Below the pieces are notes generated by a model. The model saw only the letters and a list, made by a program, of their open reading frames with translations. It was not told the origin of the DNA and did no database searches. From CALKZN01 sp050633785 (GTDB lineage: Bacteria; Pseudomonadota; Gammaproteobacteria; Arenicellales; Arenicellaceae): DNA of 64,000 nt. Below, one piece after another: positions 52,475 through 61,413 of the stretch. The DNA is taken from contig JBOEHE010000035.1 of the NCBI GenBank assembly GCA_050633785.1, positions 1 to 64,000 of the forward strand, in the 5' to 3' direction. Each line of letters opens with the position of its first letter. Positions within the stretch are counted from its first letter, which is position 1. A program made the translations under genes and the position numbers.

Positions 52475-52951
52475 ATGAATGCAGAGCTAAAAGCAGATGG
52501 CACAGTTGAACTACGTATTGAACGTGAATTTTCTTACCCACCTGAAAAAGTATTTGAAGCATGGTTAAGACCGGAACAGCTGGCACAGTGGATGGGACCC
52601 AGTGATGAAATTAATGTAGCGAATGTCCAGCTTGATGCAGTGGAAGGTGGGCATTATCAAATGGAATTTACCTATGCTGAGGGCGGTGGCAGTCAATTGA
52701 ATGGTGTCTATAAAACCATTCAACGTTATACAAAACTGGTTTTCACCTGGGCTTGGGACAAGTCTGAAGAAGATGGGGGCAATGAAGAGACCTTGGTGAC
52801 ACTGGAGTTTACTCCAACCGATGTTGGTACCAGGCTTAATCTATTGCATGAGAAATTTACGTCAGCCGAAATACGTGATCGACATGGTTGGGGTTGGAAT
52901 GGAACATTCGATAAGTTGGAACGTCGAGCGCAGCAGATATTTGCTGATTGA
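52475..52951 (+). CDS. SRPBCC (AHSA1-type) protein
   Basis: This 158-residue protein has an SRPBCC/START-like ligand-binding fold. It contains the hallmark start VELRIEREFSYPPEKVFEAWL-like pattern, followed by LAQWMGPS and the ending WGWNGTFDKLERRA. It probably binds a hydrophobic ligand. It follows the YCII gene by 24 bases and has GAGGA upstream. Confidence 0.85.
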   Translation: MNAELKADGTVELRIEREFSYPPEKVFEAWLRPEQLAQWMGPSDEINVANVQLDAVEGGHYQMEFTYAEGGGSQLNGVYKTIQRYTKLVFTWAWDKSEEDGGNEETLVTLEFTPTDVGTRLNLLHEKFTSAEIRDRHGWGWNGTFDKLERRAQQIFAD

Positions 52952-52978
52952 ACTAACAGATAGTTAAGAGGATATATT

Positions 52979-53413
52979 ATGAACGCAATTTTACACCGAA
53001 TCGAAGTTGATGCGAATCCGGCAACCGTCTACCAGGCATTGACGACACCGGCAGGCTTGAGTGGTTGGTGGACTAAAGCAAATGCGCAAGAACAGGTGGG
53101 AGGCATTGCCAGTTTTTTGTTTGGCCCCAATGGTGAACATCAGGTTGATATGGAAGTTAAGGAGCTTGTGCCTGATCAGAAAGTGGTCTGGCAATGTCAG
53201 CTTGGGCCTTGGGAGAACACTGGAGAGTTCAGCTTCGATATTGAACCGATTGAACGTGGTGCTGCAATTAATTTCAGTCATGTTGGCTGGGCTGAAATGG
53301 ACAATTTCTATCGACACTGTAATTGCAAGTGGGGTTTTTTCCTGGGTGTGAGCTTGAAGGACTATGTGGAAACTGGTGCTGGGAAGCCTCACCCACAAGA
53401 TCCAAATTTCTAG
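52979..53413 (+). CDS. SRPBCC (AHSA1-type) protein
   Basis: This second, divergent SRPBCC protein (144 residues) has IEVDANPATVYQALTTPAGLSGWWT, the usual WWT segment, and a C-terminal helix FFLGVSLKDYVETG. It lies 27 bases after the previous SRPBCC gene with GAGG before the ATG. The pair resembles many ArsR-linked detoxification gene sets, but no substrate is known. Confidence 0.8.
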   Translation: MNAILHRIEVDANPATVYQALTTPAGLSGWWTKANAQEQVGGIASFLFGPNGEHQVDMEVKELVPDQKVVWQCQLGPWENTGEFSFDIEPIERGAAINFSHVGWAEMDNFYRHCNCKWGFFLGVSLKDYVETGAGKPHPQDPNF

Positions 53414-53441
53414 ATCGCTAAAACAAAGGCTGAGGGTTACC

Positions 53442-53831
53442 ATGATGGAACTTCCAATAACAGGCGGCTGCAGCTGCGGAGACATTCGCTATGAGGCCGC
53501 TTCCGGGCCAGAGTTCTCATTGATGTGTCAATGTCGTCAATGTCAGAGAATCACTGGAACGGGTCATGCAGCGCAATTTGTCGTGCCCACCATTTCAACT
53601 CGAGTCGAAGGTGAGTTGAACTATTTTCAATACACCGCAGATTCAGAGCACAAGGTCGATAGTGGGTTTTGTGGCCGATGTGGTAACCCCGTTTTAAAAA
53701 AGACAACCGGTCATCCGCAGTGGTTGTTTTTTCATGCAGCGACTCTGGATGAGCCTGCACAGTTTGTGCCTGATAGAGTGGTTTGGCAGGAGCAAGGTCA
53801 GCCATGGGATATCCTCAAGCAGGAAGATTAG
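53442..53831 (+). CDS. GFA/CENP-V-type zinc protein
   Basis: This 129-residue GFA-family protein has the metal cysteines GGCSCGDIRY, MCQCRQCQR and GFCGRCGNPV. Length is normal. The family name comes from glutathione-dependent formaldehyde activation, which has been shown only for a few members. I start at Met 53442 (GAGGG five bases upstream); an in-frame upstream Met lies inside the previous gene. It follows the second SRPBCC gene. Confidence 0.85.
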   Translation: MMELPITGGCSCGDIRYEAASGPEFSLMCQCRQCQRITGTGHAAQFVVPTISTRVEGELNYFQYTADSEHKVDSGFCGRCGNPVLKKTTGHPQWLFFHAATLDEPAQFVPDRVVWQEQGQPWDILKQED

Positions 53832-53865
53832 CAATCTACAACGTAATGGTATTGATGGAGTCGAT

Positions 53866-54288
53866 ATGAATAAACACATTTTTCTGGCAATGGTGTCCTA
53901 TGTGGTGTTAACCATGATAGTTGCTTACCCTTGGCATATGATCTGGTTTCATGATGTCTATGTTGCGATGGGCGCTGTTACCCGGCCAGAACCTATTGTT
54001 CCTTTTGGTATGTCGGCAATGGTGCTTCAAGGCTGGGTCATAGCGTATCTATATCCTTTTTATTATTACTTTAAAGGTGGAACTCCAATTGCATCAGGAG
54101 TCAAATTCAGTTTGCTGATGGGTCTGATGGTTTATACCGTGATGGTGTTGGCTAATGTGGCTAAATTTCAGATAGAGCCTATCGGACAATATTTGGCATA
54201 TGGTTCCATTTTTCAACTGATTCAATATGTTGTCACTGGTGCAGCCTTGGGTTTGATTTATGGCCGTTTGGCTCGCAACCCGGAGTAA
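53866..54288 (+). CDS. Four-helix membrane protein, unknown
   Basis: This 140-residue membrane protein starts MNKHIFLAMVSYVV, after GGAG. Four helices (AMVSYVVLTMIVAYPWHMIWF, MVLQGWVIAYLYPFYYYF, FSLLMGLMVYTVMVLANVAKF, LIQYVVTGAALGLIYGRLA) are clear. A conserved-looking loop (RPEPIVPFG) precedes helix two. I do not recognise the family with confidence. It ends four bases before the DUF2461 start. Confidence 0.7.
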   Translation: MNKHIFLAMVSYVVLTMIVAYPWHMIWFHDVYVAMGAVTRPEPIVPFGMSAMVLQGWVIAYLYPFYYYFKGGTPIASGVKFSLLMGLMVYTVMVLANVAKFQIEPIGQYLAYGSIFQLIQYVVTGAALGLIYGRLARNPE

Positions 54289-54292
54289 ACCT

Positions 54293-54967
54293 ATGTCATA
54301 TTTCTCAGCTGAGTTTTTTGCTTTTTTCAATGAATTGGCCGAAAACAATCATAAGGAATGGTTTCACGCTAATAAAAAACGCCATGAACATGCAGTAAAA
54401 CAGCCGTTTCAGCAATTAGTGTCGGATCTGATTCAACAGATGCAGGCGATGGGTGAGCCATTGGATATCGAAGCTAAAGACTGTATTTTACGAGTAAATC
54501 GTGATGTACGTTTCAGCAAGGATAAGTCGCCCTATAACCTGCACTGTACAGCGTTTATTTCATCTGCCGGGCGCAAGGATAAGAGCATACCGGGTTTCTT
54601 TTTGCGTTGCGCTGCAGATGAAGTAGGCATTATGGGTGGGTGCTATCAGCCAGATAAACAACAATTAGATAAGATCAGAGCGAAGATCGCCAGTAATCCG
54701 GACAAAGCTGATGGTGTTTTAAAGCAGGCGAAGTTTGTTGACAGGTTTGGTCAAATTAAAGGTGAGCAGGCCAAGCGCTTGCCTAAGCAATGGCAGGACT
54801 CTCTGGCAGCCTCACCGTTGATTGCCTATAAACAGCTTTACTATAGCACCACAGTGGACGCGCAGATTTTGAACGATGATGATTTACTTGAAAAGCTTCT
54901 GGCTTATTGGATATCGGCAAGGCCGGTGCAGGATTTCCTGGCTGATGCTCTGGCGGGGCGTGGTTGA
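54293..54967 (+). CDS. DUF2461 (TIGR02453-type) protein
   Basis: This 224-residue protein has the DUF2461 opening FSAEFFAFFNELAENNHKEWF, the central RVNRDVRFSKDKSPYNLHC and the GGCYQPDKQQLDKIR segment. It is soluble with no known activity. I start at 54293 (GGAG upstream). Its stop overlaps the next start (TGATG). Confidence 0.88.
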   Translation: MSYFSAEFFAFFNELAENNHKEWFHANKKRHEHAVKQPFQQLVSDLIQQMQAMGEPLDIEAKDCILRVNRDVRFSKDKSPYNLHCTAFISSAGRKDKSIPGFFLRCAADEVGIMGGCYQPDKQQLDKIRAKIASNPDKADGVLKQAKFVDRFGQIKGEQAKRLPKQWQDSLAASPLIAYKQLYYSTTVDAQILNDDDLLEKLLAYWISARPVQDFLADALAGRG

Positions 54968-55575
54968 TGCCCGATTTTTTTGAGTTTCCTCCGACACGAT
55001 CAAATCGAGTCAAATGGGCATTGGAAGAGCTGGAGATTGATTATGCCAGTCATATTGTCGATTTTTATACAGGCGAACAGCAATCACCGGAATATCGAAC
55101 TATCCACCCTCTGGGTCATGTACCTGTGTATTCTACAGATCATTACAGCATGCATGAATCGGTCGCTATTGTGTTGCAACTTATGGATGAATACTCCGAA
55201 AGAGGCTTTTCGCCAGCGCTGAAAACACCAGAACGTGCAGAATATTACCAATGGTGTGTGTTTTCCAGTGCTGAATTGGATCCTGCTTTATTTGATATTA
55301 TGAAACATACTATGCATTTGCCGGAAGATCAGCGAGTTGTAGAGATAGCCGAGCGAGCCTTGAGTCGTTTTGCACAGAGGGCTGATATGTTGTCCGAGGT
55401 ACTTGAAAATCGTGATTTTATACTAGGATCGGCCTTTTCGGGTGCTGATATTGTTTTGGGTTATTGTTGTAATTGGGCCGCGTATGTTGGGCAGATTGCT
55501 GCTCATCCGGTACTGCTGGATTACTATGCCAGGTTGCAACAACGACCTGCTTTTAAAAAAGTCTTTGATACATAA
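54967..55575 (+). CDS. Glutathione S-transferase-family protein
   Basis: This 202-residue GST-fold protein has an N-terminal thioredoxin-like domain (PPTRSNRVKWALEELEIDY, then HPLGHVPVYSTD and HESVAIVLQLMDEY, the last with the glutathione-binding E-S) and an all-helical C-terminal domain. There is no Ser/Tyr/Cys obvious in the catalytic position, though Ser13 of PTRSNR is a candidate. The start overlaps the DUF2461 stop. It fits a detoxification theme with its neighbours. Confidence 0.85.
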   Translation: MPDFFEFPPTRSNRVKWALEELEIDYASHIVDFYTGEQQSPEYRTIHPLGHVPVYSTDHYSMHESVAIVLQLMDEYSERGFSPALKTPERAEYYQWCVFSSAELDPALFDIMKHTMHLPEDQRVVEIAERALSRFAQRADMLSEVLENRDFILGSAFSGADIVLGYCCNWAAYVGQIAAHPVLLDYYARLQQRPAFKKVFDT

Positions 55576-55628
55576 AGTGCGGCATTTCAATGATGTAGAA
55601 ATAAACCGTTTTCAGTGAGAGGAAAATA

Positions 55629-55994
55629 ATGGCTTACGATGATTATATGGCCGACCGTGTTCGGCAGGTGTTTGCTGACAAGCATGTGTCTTTTGTCGAA
55701 AAGAGGATGATGGGAGGTTTATGCTTTATGGTCGATGATAAAATGTGTGTGGGTGTCGGGCAGGATAAAGAGTTCAATGATCGTTTGATGGTGCGACTGG
55801 ATCCGGAAATCTATGCTGATGCACTCACGCGTAGTGGTGCACAGGCCATGGACTTCACTGGCAGGCCGATGAAGGGTTTTGTGTTTGTCTATGCCGAAGG
55901 TTTCGATGATGACGAAGATTTGGAACGCTGGATTCAACTGGCTCTGGATTTCAATCCAAAAGCCAAGTCGAGTAAAAAAACACGCAAAAAATAA
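55629..55994 (+). CDS. TfoX N-terminal domain protein
   Basis: This 121-residue protein matches the free-standing TfoX/Sxy N-terminal family: RRMMGGLCFMVDDKMCVGV and a C-terminal YAEGFDDDEDLERWIQLALDF, then a lysine-rich tail. Full TfoX controls competence; stand-alone N-domains are usually of unknown function and often near small stress genes. It starts after GAGAGGA. Confidence 0.85.
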   Translation: MAYDDYMADRVRQVFADKHVSFVEKRMMGGLCFMVDDKMCVGVGQDKEFNDRLMVRLDPEIYADALTRSGAQAMDFTGRPMKGFVFVYAEGFDDDEDLERWIQLALDFNPKAKSSKKTRKK

Positions 55995-56056
55995 AATCCT
56001 CTCTGTGTCGTAAAGTGCAATGTCCGCTGTATTGTTATCCTTGATGTAAGTTGTGC

Positions 56057-56959
56057 TCAAGATGTTCTGGAAAATTCACTCTTGATCCAATCAATAACTA
56101 TTTTTAGCTTGGGCGATAATGATTGGTCATCTAAAGTGACTAGCCAATAATGATAAGAGGCGTTAAGTGCTATTTTAAATGGAGCAATTAACCGGCCTGT
56201 TTGCAAATCATTGGCAATCAGAATAGAGCGACCAAGTGATACGCCCTGACTATCACACACGGCCTGTCTGATAGCGGCCCCATCTCCAAGTCTGGGGCCA
56301 GATGGGATATCTTCGACGCTTAATCCTGCTTTTTGAAACCAGAGATTCCAATTTTCATTGATATCAGCATGAAAGAGTGTTGCCTGTTTGAGGTCCTCCG
56401 GTTTTTTTAGTCCTATGCGTTTTGCATACGATGGAGTGCATACAGGGAAAACTGTCTCACGGGCCAGTAATTCAGCATGATAGCCTGGCCATTTCCCTTC
56501 CCCATAGCGAATGGCTATATCAACATCTTCTTCCAGAAAGTTGACCAACCTTCTGGATGCACAAACCCTGACATCAATATCCGGATACTCGTTAATGAAT
56601 CGACCAAGGCGAGGGGCAAACCAAATAGTTGCAATAGATGGCAACATGGATAACGTCACGTGGTTTTTTTCTCGTTTCGAATGCAAATTCTGAACGGCTT
56701 GTTCAAGCAGTTCAATGGCTCTTTGTGTAGTTTGCGCAAATTCCCTGCCCTGTGGGGTTAACTGCAATTTCGGGCCAGAGCGTAAAAATAAGTTAGTCGA
56801 TAGTTGTTTTTCCAACTCTTGAATAAGTCGGCTGACCGCGCCTTGAGTCACACTTAACTGGCGTGCGGCAGCAGTAAAACTTCCCAGCTGTGCCGATACG
56901 GCAAAAGCATGCACTGCTCGTAATGAGGGTAGTCGCTTTGAATTATGATATTTACTCAT
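56057..56959 (-). CDS. LysR-family transcriptional regulator (GcvA-like)
   Basis: This 300-residue LysR-type regulator has an N-terminal HTH (LPSLRAVHAFAVSAQLGSFTAAARQLSVTQGAVSRLIQELEK begins the typical pattern) and the periplasmic-binding-type effector domain (residues ~95-300). It is divergent from the permease gene with an AT-rich dyad between them, suggesting it controls that gene. The effector is not readable. Confidence 0.85.
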   Translation of the reverse strand: MSKYHNSKRLPSLRAVHAFAVSAQLGSFTAAARQLSVTQGAVSRLIQELEKQLSTNLFLRSGPKLQLTPQGREFAQTTQRAIELLEQAVQNLHSKREKNHVTLSMLPSIATIWFAPRLGRFINEYPDIDVRVCASRRLVNFLEEDVDIAIRYGEGKWPGYHAELLARETVFPVCTPSYAKRIGLKKPEDLKQATLFHADINENWNLWFQKAGLSVEDIPSGPRLGDGAAIRQAVCDSQGVSLGRSILIANDLQTGRLIAPFKIALNASYHYWLVTLDDQSLSPKLKIVIDWIKSEFSRTS

Positions 56960-56971
56960 GATTAGTCTGTA

Positions 56972-56993
56972 AATAATATGGTTTTATATTATT
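56972..56993. promoter_or_regulatory. AT-rich dyad between LysR regulator and permease
   Basis: Arms AATAATAT (56972-56979) and ATATTATT (56986-56993) flank six bases in the 70-base divergent gap. The position is that of a LysR box, though the sequence is AT-rich enough to form by chance. Confidence 0.4.
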
Positions 56994-57029
56994 AAAAATG
57001 AGATTTATTATATTAAAAACTCATTAAGA

Positions 57030-58217
57030 ATGATTAGTATGTCACAAAAAACAACGACTGCACCATACTCGCTTCTTCTGGATTTACCGCTTGTGGTTTG
57101 GATGATAGGGGTGACCATTGTTATTGGAATAGGGGGTGGGTTGAATGCACCAGAATTTATATCTGTTTTTAACAAAACCTGGGGGTATGCAATAGGAGAA
57201 TTTGCACTTATTTTGTTCCCTTCCTTTGTTCTTGCAGCGTCATTGTCAGGTAAAGATATAGAAGCTACTTCCAAAATCGTTGTGATTGCCTCGCCCATAG
57301 CAGGAGCAGGAATGGTTTGTCCTGATACTGCCTATGCAGCATTATCTCCCATCGCAATTAAACAACGCATAGCTGTTGCATTTGGAACCTTTGCAGGCTT
57401 TAAATTGCTCTATCCGGCAGGCCCATTAATTGTCGCAACGGGGCTCGGTGTAACAGATCCTTTTCTTATGGTGTTTGGATTGGTTCTGCTTGTTCCTACA
57501 TGGGCGATAGGCATATGGTGGAGTAAGAAAGTGCACACTAAAGCTTTGTCCCTTACCCAGGCGATTGCCCCTGAAATAGGGCGAAGCTATTCGATATGGA
57601 CGGTTGTCATTCCATTTGCTCTACTGGTTTTGCTTTTGCTGACAGGGGCTTTTTTAGAATTATCGGCTTGGCCTTTTTTGGATTTTATGACAAATGTTAA
57701 AGGTGCTTTAATTCTGGCTGCTGTTTTTGCATTATTAAGTGTTGAACCTGTTAAACGTCGTGCTTGTCTGGATAATGCAATTGCAAGAACCAGTTCATTG
57801 CTCTTTATCATTGGCGCGGCGAGTGCGTTAGGGGGTGTGTTGACAACCATTGTATCGATAGAGGACTTCATTCCCAAAGGAGCGGGAATTACCGGTATTG
57901 TGGGCTTGTTCATACTGACTGCTATTTTTAAATTAGCGCAAGGCTCCAGCATGGCAACATTTGCGGCAGTGGCTCCTATTGCGGCGCCCATTGTTGCCGT
58001 ATCAGGCTTGACTCCATCGGCAGCAGTTTTTGCGATTTGTCTGGGTTCATTTGTCGCAATATTGCCAAATGATAGCTTTTATTGGTTGGTGCGCAATAAT
58101 GCACTCAATGAGTCGAGTCACTTCAGTACGGTTGTTTTGCTGGCAGTAGGATCTGCATTGCAGGCAGTAGTGGGTTTATTGGTGTTAATTGGGTTTTCTC
58201 TGATTGGAGTAGTTTAA
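57030..58217 (+). CDS. GntP-like multi-pass permease
   Basis: This 395-residue membrane protein has about 11-12 helices. A conserved-looking loop GAGMVCPDTAYAALSP and the C-terminal half (LAQGSSMATFAAVAPIAAPI ... LPNDSFYWLVRNN) resemble gluconate:H+ symporters (GntP), but it is shorter (usual ~440). The start could also be the Met at 57039. Possible substrates are sugar acids or hydroxy acids; I would not choose one. Divergent from a LysR regulator. Confidence 0.65.
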   Translation: MISMSQKTTTAPYSLLLDLPLVVWMIGVTIVIGIGGGLNAPEFISVFNKTWGYAIGEFALILFPSFVLAASLSGKDIEATSKIVVIASPIAGAGMVCPDTAYAALSPIAIKQRIAVAFGTFAGFKLLYPAGPLIVATGLGVTDPFLMVFGLVLLVPTWAIGIWWSKKVHTKALSLTQAIAPEIGRSYSIWTVVIPFALLVLLLLTGAFLELSAWPFLDFMTNVKGALILAAVFALLSVEPVKRRACLDNAIARTSSLLFIIGAASALGGVLTTIVSIEDFIPKGAGITGIVGLFILTAIFKLAQGSSMATFAAVAPIAAPIVAVSGLTPSAAVFAICLGSFVAILPNDSFYWLVRNNALNESSHFSTVVLLAVGSALQAVVGLLVLIGFSLIGVV

Positions 58218-58247
58218 GCGTCGTTTTGGCGTTAATTATTTCAGTGG

Positions 58248-59702
58248 CTATTTAGCGTTGATCCTCAGTTCTGTTAACCAGTTTTCTATGGGAATATGCT
58301 TTAAAGTTGTTTCTGGAATGATGGATACGCTGTTTTCAGGAAATAACCGAAGATGCAGTTGTTGATAAACCCTGCTGAGCTGAGATTCAGGATGCTGCCC
58401 TAATTTTTCTACTGTCAACAGAAGTCGCCGGACCCAGGGTTTAAGTAGCTTGTGTTGTCTGAAAAAACGTCGTGTATTGGTGGCAAAGTAGCCCAAGGCT
58501 ATATAATTTTTTAAGCGGGCATGGATCATCAGGTTTAGCAGGCGTCCATTGAAGTGTAGCTCTAAATAAGTACTTGCTTTGCAGGAAATAAGCTTGCCTA
58601 ACCAATGCAGGGCTTGGCGGTCATTGTTGAGTTTGAAATACAACAGGCCGAGTTGATAGTAAAACCGGACTTTATAATCGTCGGGTAATTGATGTTGGTG
58701 GTTTTTGCAGAATTGGGTGTTGGCCTGAATTTTTGTCAAATATTCTTCTGGTGACTCATGTTGCAGGTAGATGTCCAGCTCAACCAGGTGGCTGCGTGCG
58801 ATTTCTTTGACTAAGAGCTTGTTATTGTTGCCGGACTGGCTTTCTTCGAACAGTTTCAAAGCCAGATCCAGCAAGCTCAAGGCTTTCTCATGTTCCTGAG
58901 TGATAGCATGGAAATAAGCAAGGTTATTGATTAGTGCCACATAGGGTTGTGGCTTCTCATGTAATAAGTGTGCGGCATTCTGCATGGCCTGGATAGCGTC
59001 GTTTAAGACATTGGTGACACTGTTGACATCGTTTTTGTACAGAGATAGATGTGCTTGCGTGCAAGCATGCAGCACTTTTGCATGCACAGACAGTTTTTCA
59101 TGGTTGGTTTGTTTAATTTGTTCAGAGAGTCTTTTCAGCATGGCTTTGTCGCCGCCGCCGATACTCTGAATGATGAGCTGCCACTGTTGGAAGTTGCGCT
59201 GTAAATTCTCTACAAGAGTGGATTCTTGATCCAGTAAGTCTTTTATGGCTGCATGATGGTTCGGTTGTCGTGCTTGCAGCAGGATGCGTTGCCAGCGCTT
59301 GATTTCAATGATGATTACATCGAGTTCGTAGTCAACGGCGAGTCGGTGGGCTTTGTTTAGCTCTTGTTCGGCATGTTGAAGTAATTCTTTTTGGTAGAGA
59401 ATTTCGACAGTGCGTAGCAGGTCTTTGACTTGAGCATCTATCGATATTGTTTTGTGATACTGCCGAAGGCTTTGATAGATGAGCTGACGTAAATGATTTT
59501 TGCTGCTGTGCAATTGTTTGGTGAAACGTTCATTGGAAAACTGGTCTTTGATGCGCTGTTCATCGTATATCTGCTGTTTATCAATAGCATCGAATAGTCT
59601 GAGATAGTTGCTGTTCGATCTGTGGTGTTGGAGTTTAAAGTGCCTTTTCTCACTTTTTGATAGTGACTTTATTAAGTAAAATAACTCTTCTTTTTTCTTC
59701 AT
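58248..59702 (-). CDS. TPR-like helical protein, Bacteroidetes-type
   Basis: This 484-residue all-helical, basic, His/Gln-rich protein starts KKKEELFYLIKSLSKSEKRHFKL, then NYLRLFDAIDKQQIYDEQRIK, and KDLLRTVEILYQKELLQHAEQ. These match hypothetical TPR-like proteins that I know almost only from Bacteroidetes; finding one among gammaproteobacterial genes suggests transfer. Many helices have tetratricopeptide spacing (ALSLLDLALKLFEE; LGLLYFKLNNDRQALHWLGKL). No signal peptide or catalytic motif. Function is unknown. Confidence 0.7.
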   Translation of the reverse strand: MKKKEELFYLIKSLSKSEKRHFKLQHHRSNSNYLRLFDAIDKQQIYDEQRIKDQFSNERFTKQLHSSKNHLRQLIYQSLRQYHKTISIDAQVKDLLRTVEILYQKELLQHAEQELNKAHRLAVDYELDVIIIEIKRWQRILLQARQPNHHAAIKDLLDQESTLVENLQRNFQQWQLIIQSIGGGDKAMLKRLSEQIKQTNHEKLSVHAKVLHACTQAHLSLYKNDVNSVTNVLNDAIQAMQNAAHLLHEKPQPYVALINNLAYFHAITQEHEKALSLLDLALKLFEESQSGNNNKLLVKEIARSHLVELDIYLQHESPEEYLTKIQANTQFCKNHQHQLPDDYKVRFYYQLGLLYFKLNNDRQALHWLGKLISCKASTYLELHFNGRLLNLMIHARLKNYIALGYFATNTRRFFRQHKLLKPWVRRLLLTVEKLGQHPESQLSRVYQQLHLRLFPENSVSIIPETTLKHIPIENWLTELRINAK

Positions 59703-59856
59703 TAATTCAAAATAAACTAATTATTTTCAGTGTATTATAACTTTTTATAGGTGTTAGGAATTTATGTTTTTACCATTTTTGTCCTTTGCTTGGTTTTTGT
59801 CATCAGTATGATGTGATTTTCACAAAGCTGAATTTATAACTAATTAGGAGATGACA

Positions 59857-60222
59857 ATGACAAATGCAATTAACTGGTTTGAGCTGCCTACTGTGGACTT
59901 TGGGCGAGCGGTCAAGTTTTACAGTGAAATTTTGGGAGAAGATTTACAAGTGATGGAGTGCGATGGTATTCAAATGGGCATGCTGCCAAACTTTACTAAA
60001 GAGCAGGGTGTCGGTGGACATATCAGTTATGGAACGGATGTGCAGCCGTCGCAGTCTGGAACCATGGTTTTCCTGAATGGTGGTGATGACTTAAATGGCA
60101 TACTCAACAAAGTTGCAGGCGCTGGTGGTGAAGTAGTGATGCCTAAGACTGAAGCTCCTGGTGGCTATATGGGGGTCTTTCTGGACAGCGAAGGTAATCG
60201 TGTTGCTATACATAACCCTTAA
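59857..60222 (+). CDS. VOC-family (glyoxalase-like) protein
   Basis: This 121-residue single VOC domain has the metal-site pattern NWFELPTVDFGRAVKFYSEIL at the start (position of the first ligand), then GGHISYG and the closing GVFLDSEGNRVAIHNP. I start at ATG 59857, six bases after AGGAG; the ATG at 59851 abuts the ribosome site. The substrate is unknown; relatives are glyoxalase or bleomycin-resistance-like. Confidence 0.85.
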   Translation: MTNAINWFELPTVDFGRAVKFYSEILGEDLQVMECDGIQMGMLPNFTKEQGVGGHISYGTDVQPSQSGTMVFLNGGDDLNGILNKVAGAGGEVVMPKTEAPGGYMGVFLDSEGNRVAIHNP

Positions 60223-60247
60223 AGATCTCAATACTTGTGAATTCACA

Positions 60248-60290
60248 GAAGCAACCAGTCATTTTGGTTGCTTCGGTTTGGGTCGCAAAT
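60248..60290. terminator. Hairpin between converging VOC and TspO genes
   Basis: Ten-base arms GAAGCAACCA (60248-60257) and TGGTTGCTTC (60265-60274) around seven bases. A GGTTTGGG stretch follows rather than a pure T run, so it may be a weak or shared terminator. Confidence 0.6.
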
Positions 60291-60294
60291 GCTT

Positions 60295-60756
60295 TTAAGC
60301 GTTGAACATAACGATATACAAGTTCAGAGAGGTAGCCAGAGTTATCCAGATCAAATAAGGCATAGTCAACCAGAATACCTGACGGTAATGGGTCCGGGTA
60401 GCAATCAATAATGCTGCCAGAATCAACCAGAGCACACTAATATCCAATAGGCTTAGTATGGAATGCAGGCCAAAAAACAGCCATGACCAAAGTCCATTGC
60501 ACACTAGCTGAGCCCACCATAGGCCTTGTGTAAATACTGGTGCTCTGTGCCGCCATAGAAGCCAGCCGCTGATAGCGATTAGAATATATAATATTGACCA
60601 AATCAGCCCGAATGCCCAACCTGGTGGTGTCCATGGTGCCTGGTTTAAGTTTCGGTACCATTGGTCTGGTGTGAATAAACTATTGAAATAGCCGACGCAG
60701 AGGACGATTAGGAAGAAAACAGCCAGCGTTGCCCATTGTTTCAGAGAGTTTTTCAT
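60295..60756 (-). CDS. TspO/MBR-family membrane protein
   Basis: This 153-residue membrane protein has five helices. Motifs typical of TspO include WYRNLNQAPWTPPGWAFGLIWSILY (conserved W-x-P-P), LWWAQLVCNGLWSWLFF, and the end LATSLNLYIVMFN. I start at Met 60756; a TTG two codons earlier is possible. TspO proteins bind tetrapyrroles and affect stress and light responses; a specific role here is unknown. Confidence 0.88.
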   Translation of the reverse strand: MKNSLKQWATLAVFFLIVLCVGYFNSLFTPDQWYRNLNQAPWTPPGWAFGLIWSILYILIAISGWLLWRHRAPVFTQGLWWAQLVCNGLWSWLFFGLHSILSLLDISVLWLILAALLIATRTHYRQVFWLTMPYLIWITLATSLNLYIVMFNA

Positions 60757-60854
60757 TAGCAATCAAGGGTTCAGGATGAGATTGCTATTATAGGCTGAAA
60801 ACGAATGACGTAAGGTTAACCCGCAGAATTGTTTTTTTTTGCTAAACTTGGAGG

Positions 60855-61406
60855 ATGAGTATAGCCAGGTGGCTTTTATTGCACCAACAGCCTCTCGTTC
60901 GTATGTTTGGGACGGGGTGTTTGATAATGACATTGATGTTTTCAACGTTAATGGGGTCGTTAGTGCAAAGTAGTTCAGGAGCTGGTGAAGTGCAATTGCA
61001 GATTGAAGTGTCGGTTGAAGATTTGCGACAGGGTCATGTCATTATTCATAGTGTTTTACATAATTTTAAGAATGTGGATTTACGCTTTCTTCCATGGTCA
61101 ACTCCATTAACGAAGCATATGATAGCACCTGTTTTTAAGGTGTACTTTGCACAGAAGTTGTTGCCTTACAATGGTGTTTCAGTGAAGCAGATAGCCCCAC
61201 AATCGGCAGATTATATAACACTCGAAGCGGGTGGTAACTTATCTGGAAACCTGCTTATAGATCGGGCATATAATTTTTGTGAACCTGGTGAGTATGAAGT
61301 TATTTATGAGGGACAGTTGCCATTGTTAAATGGTTCAATGTTACCGGTAACCTCCAACCGAATTGAATTTTCGCTTGATGATGGTATCGGCAAATGTGGT
61401 CAATAA
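60855..61406 (+). CDS. Free-standing relative of the M35 protease N-terminal domain
   Basis: This 183-residue exported protein has a signal-like hydrophobic segment (residues ~17-36, LIMTLMFSTLMGSLV) then a beta-rich domain. It follows the same order as residues ~25-165 of the next protein: a strand with EVSVEDLRQGHVIIHSVLHN, then PYNG/APQSADYITLEAGGNLSG, then RAYNFCEPGEYEVIYEG. The downstream gene has matching PADSDYIVIQPRQT, then NKAYAVDEKGQYNLS. It may act as an inhibitor or chaperone of the protease (inference). GGAGG directly abuts the ATG. Confidence 0.65.
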   Translation: MSIARWLLLHQQPLVRMFGTGCLIMTLMFSTLMGSLVQSSSGAGEVQLQIEVSVEDLRQGHVIIHSVLHNFKNVDLRFLPWSTPLTKHMIAPVFKVYFAQKLLPYNGVSVKQIAPQSADYITLEAGGNLSGNLLIDRAYNFCEPGEYEVIYEGQLPLLNGSMLPVTSNRIEFSLDDGIGKCGQ

Positions 61407-61413
61407 AGTTATG

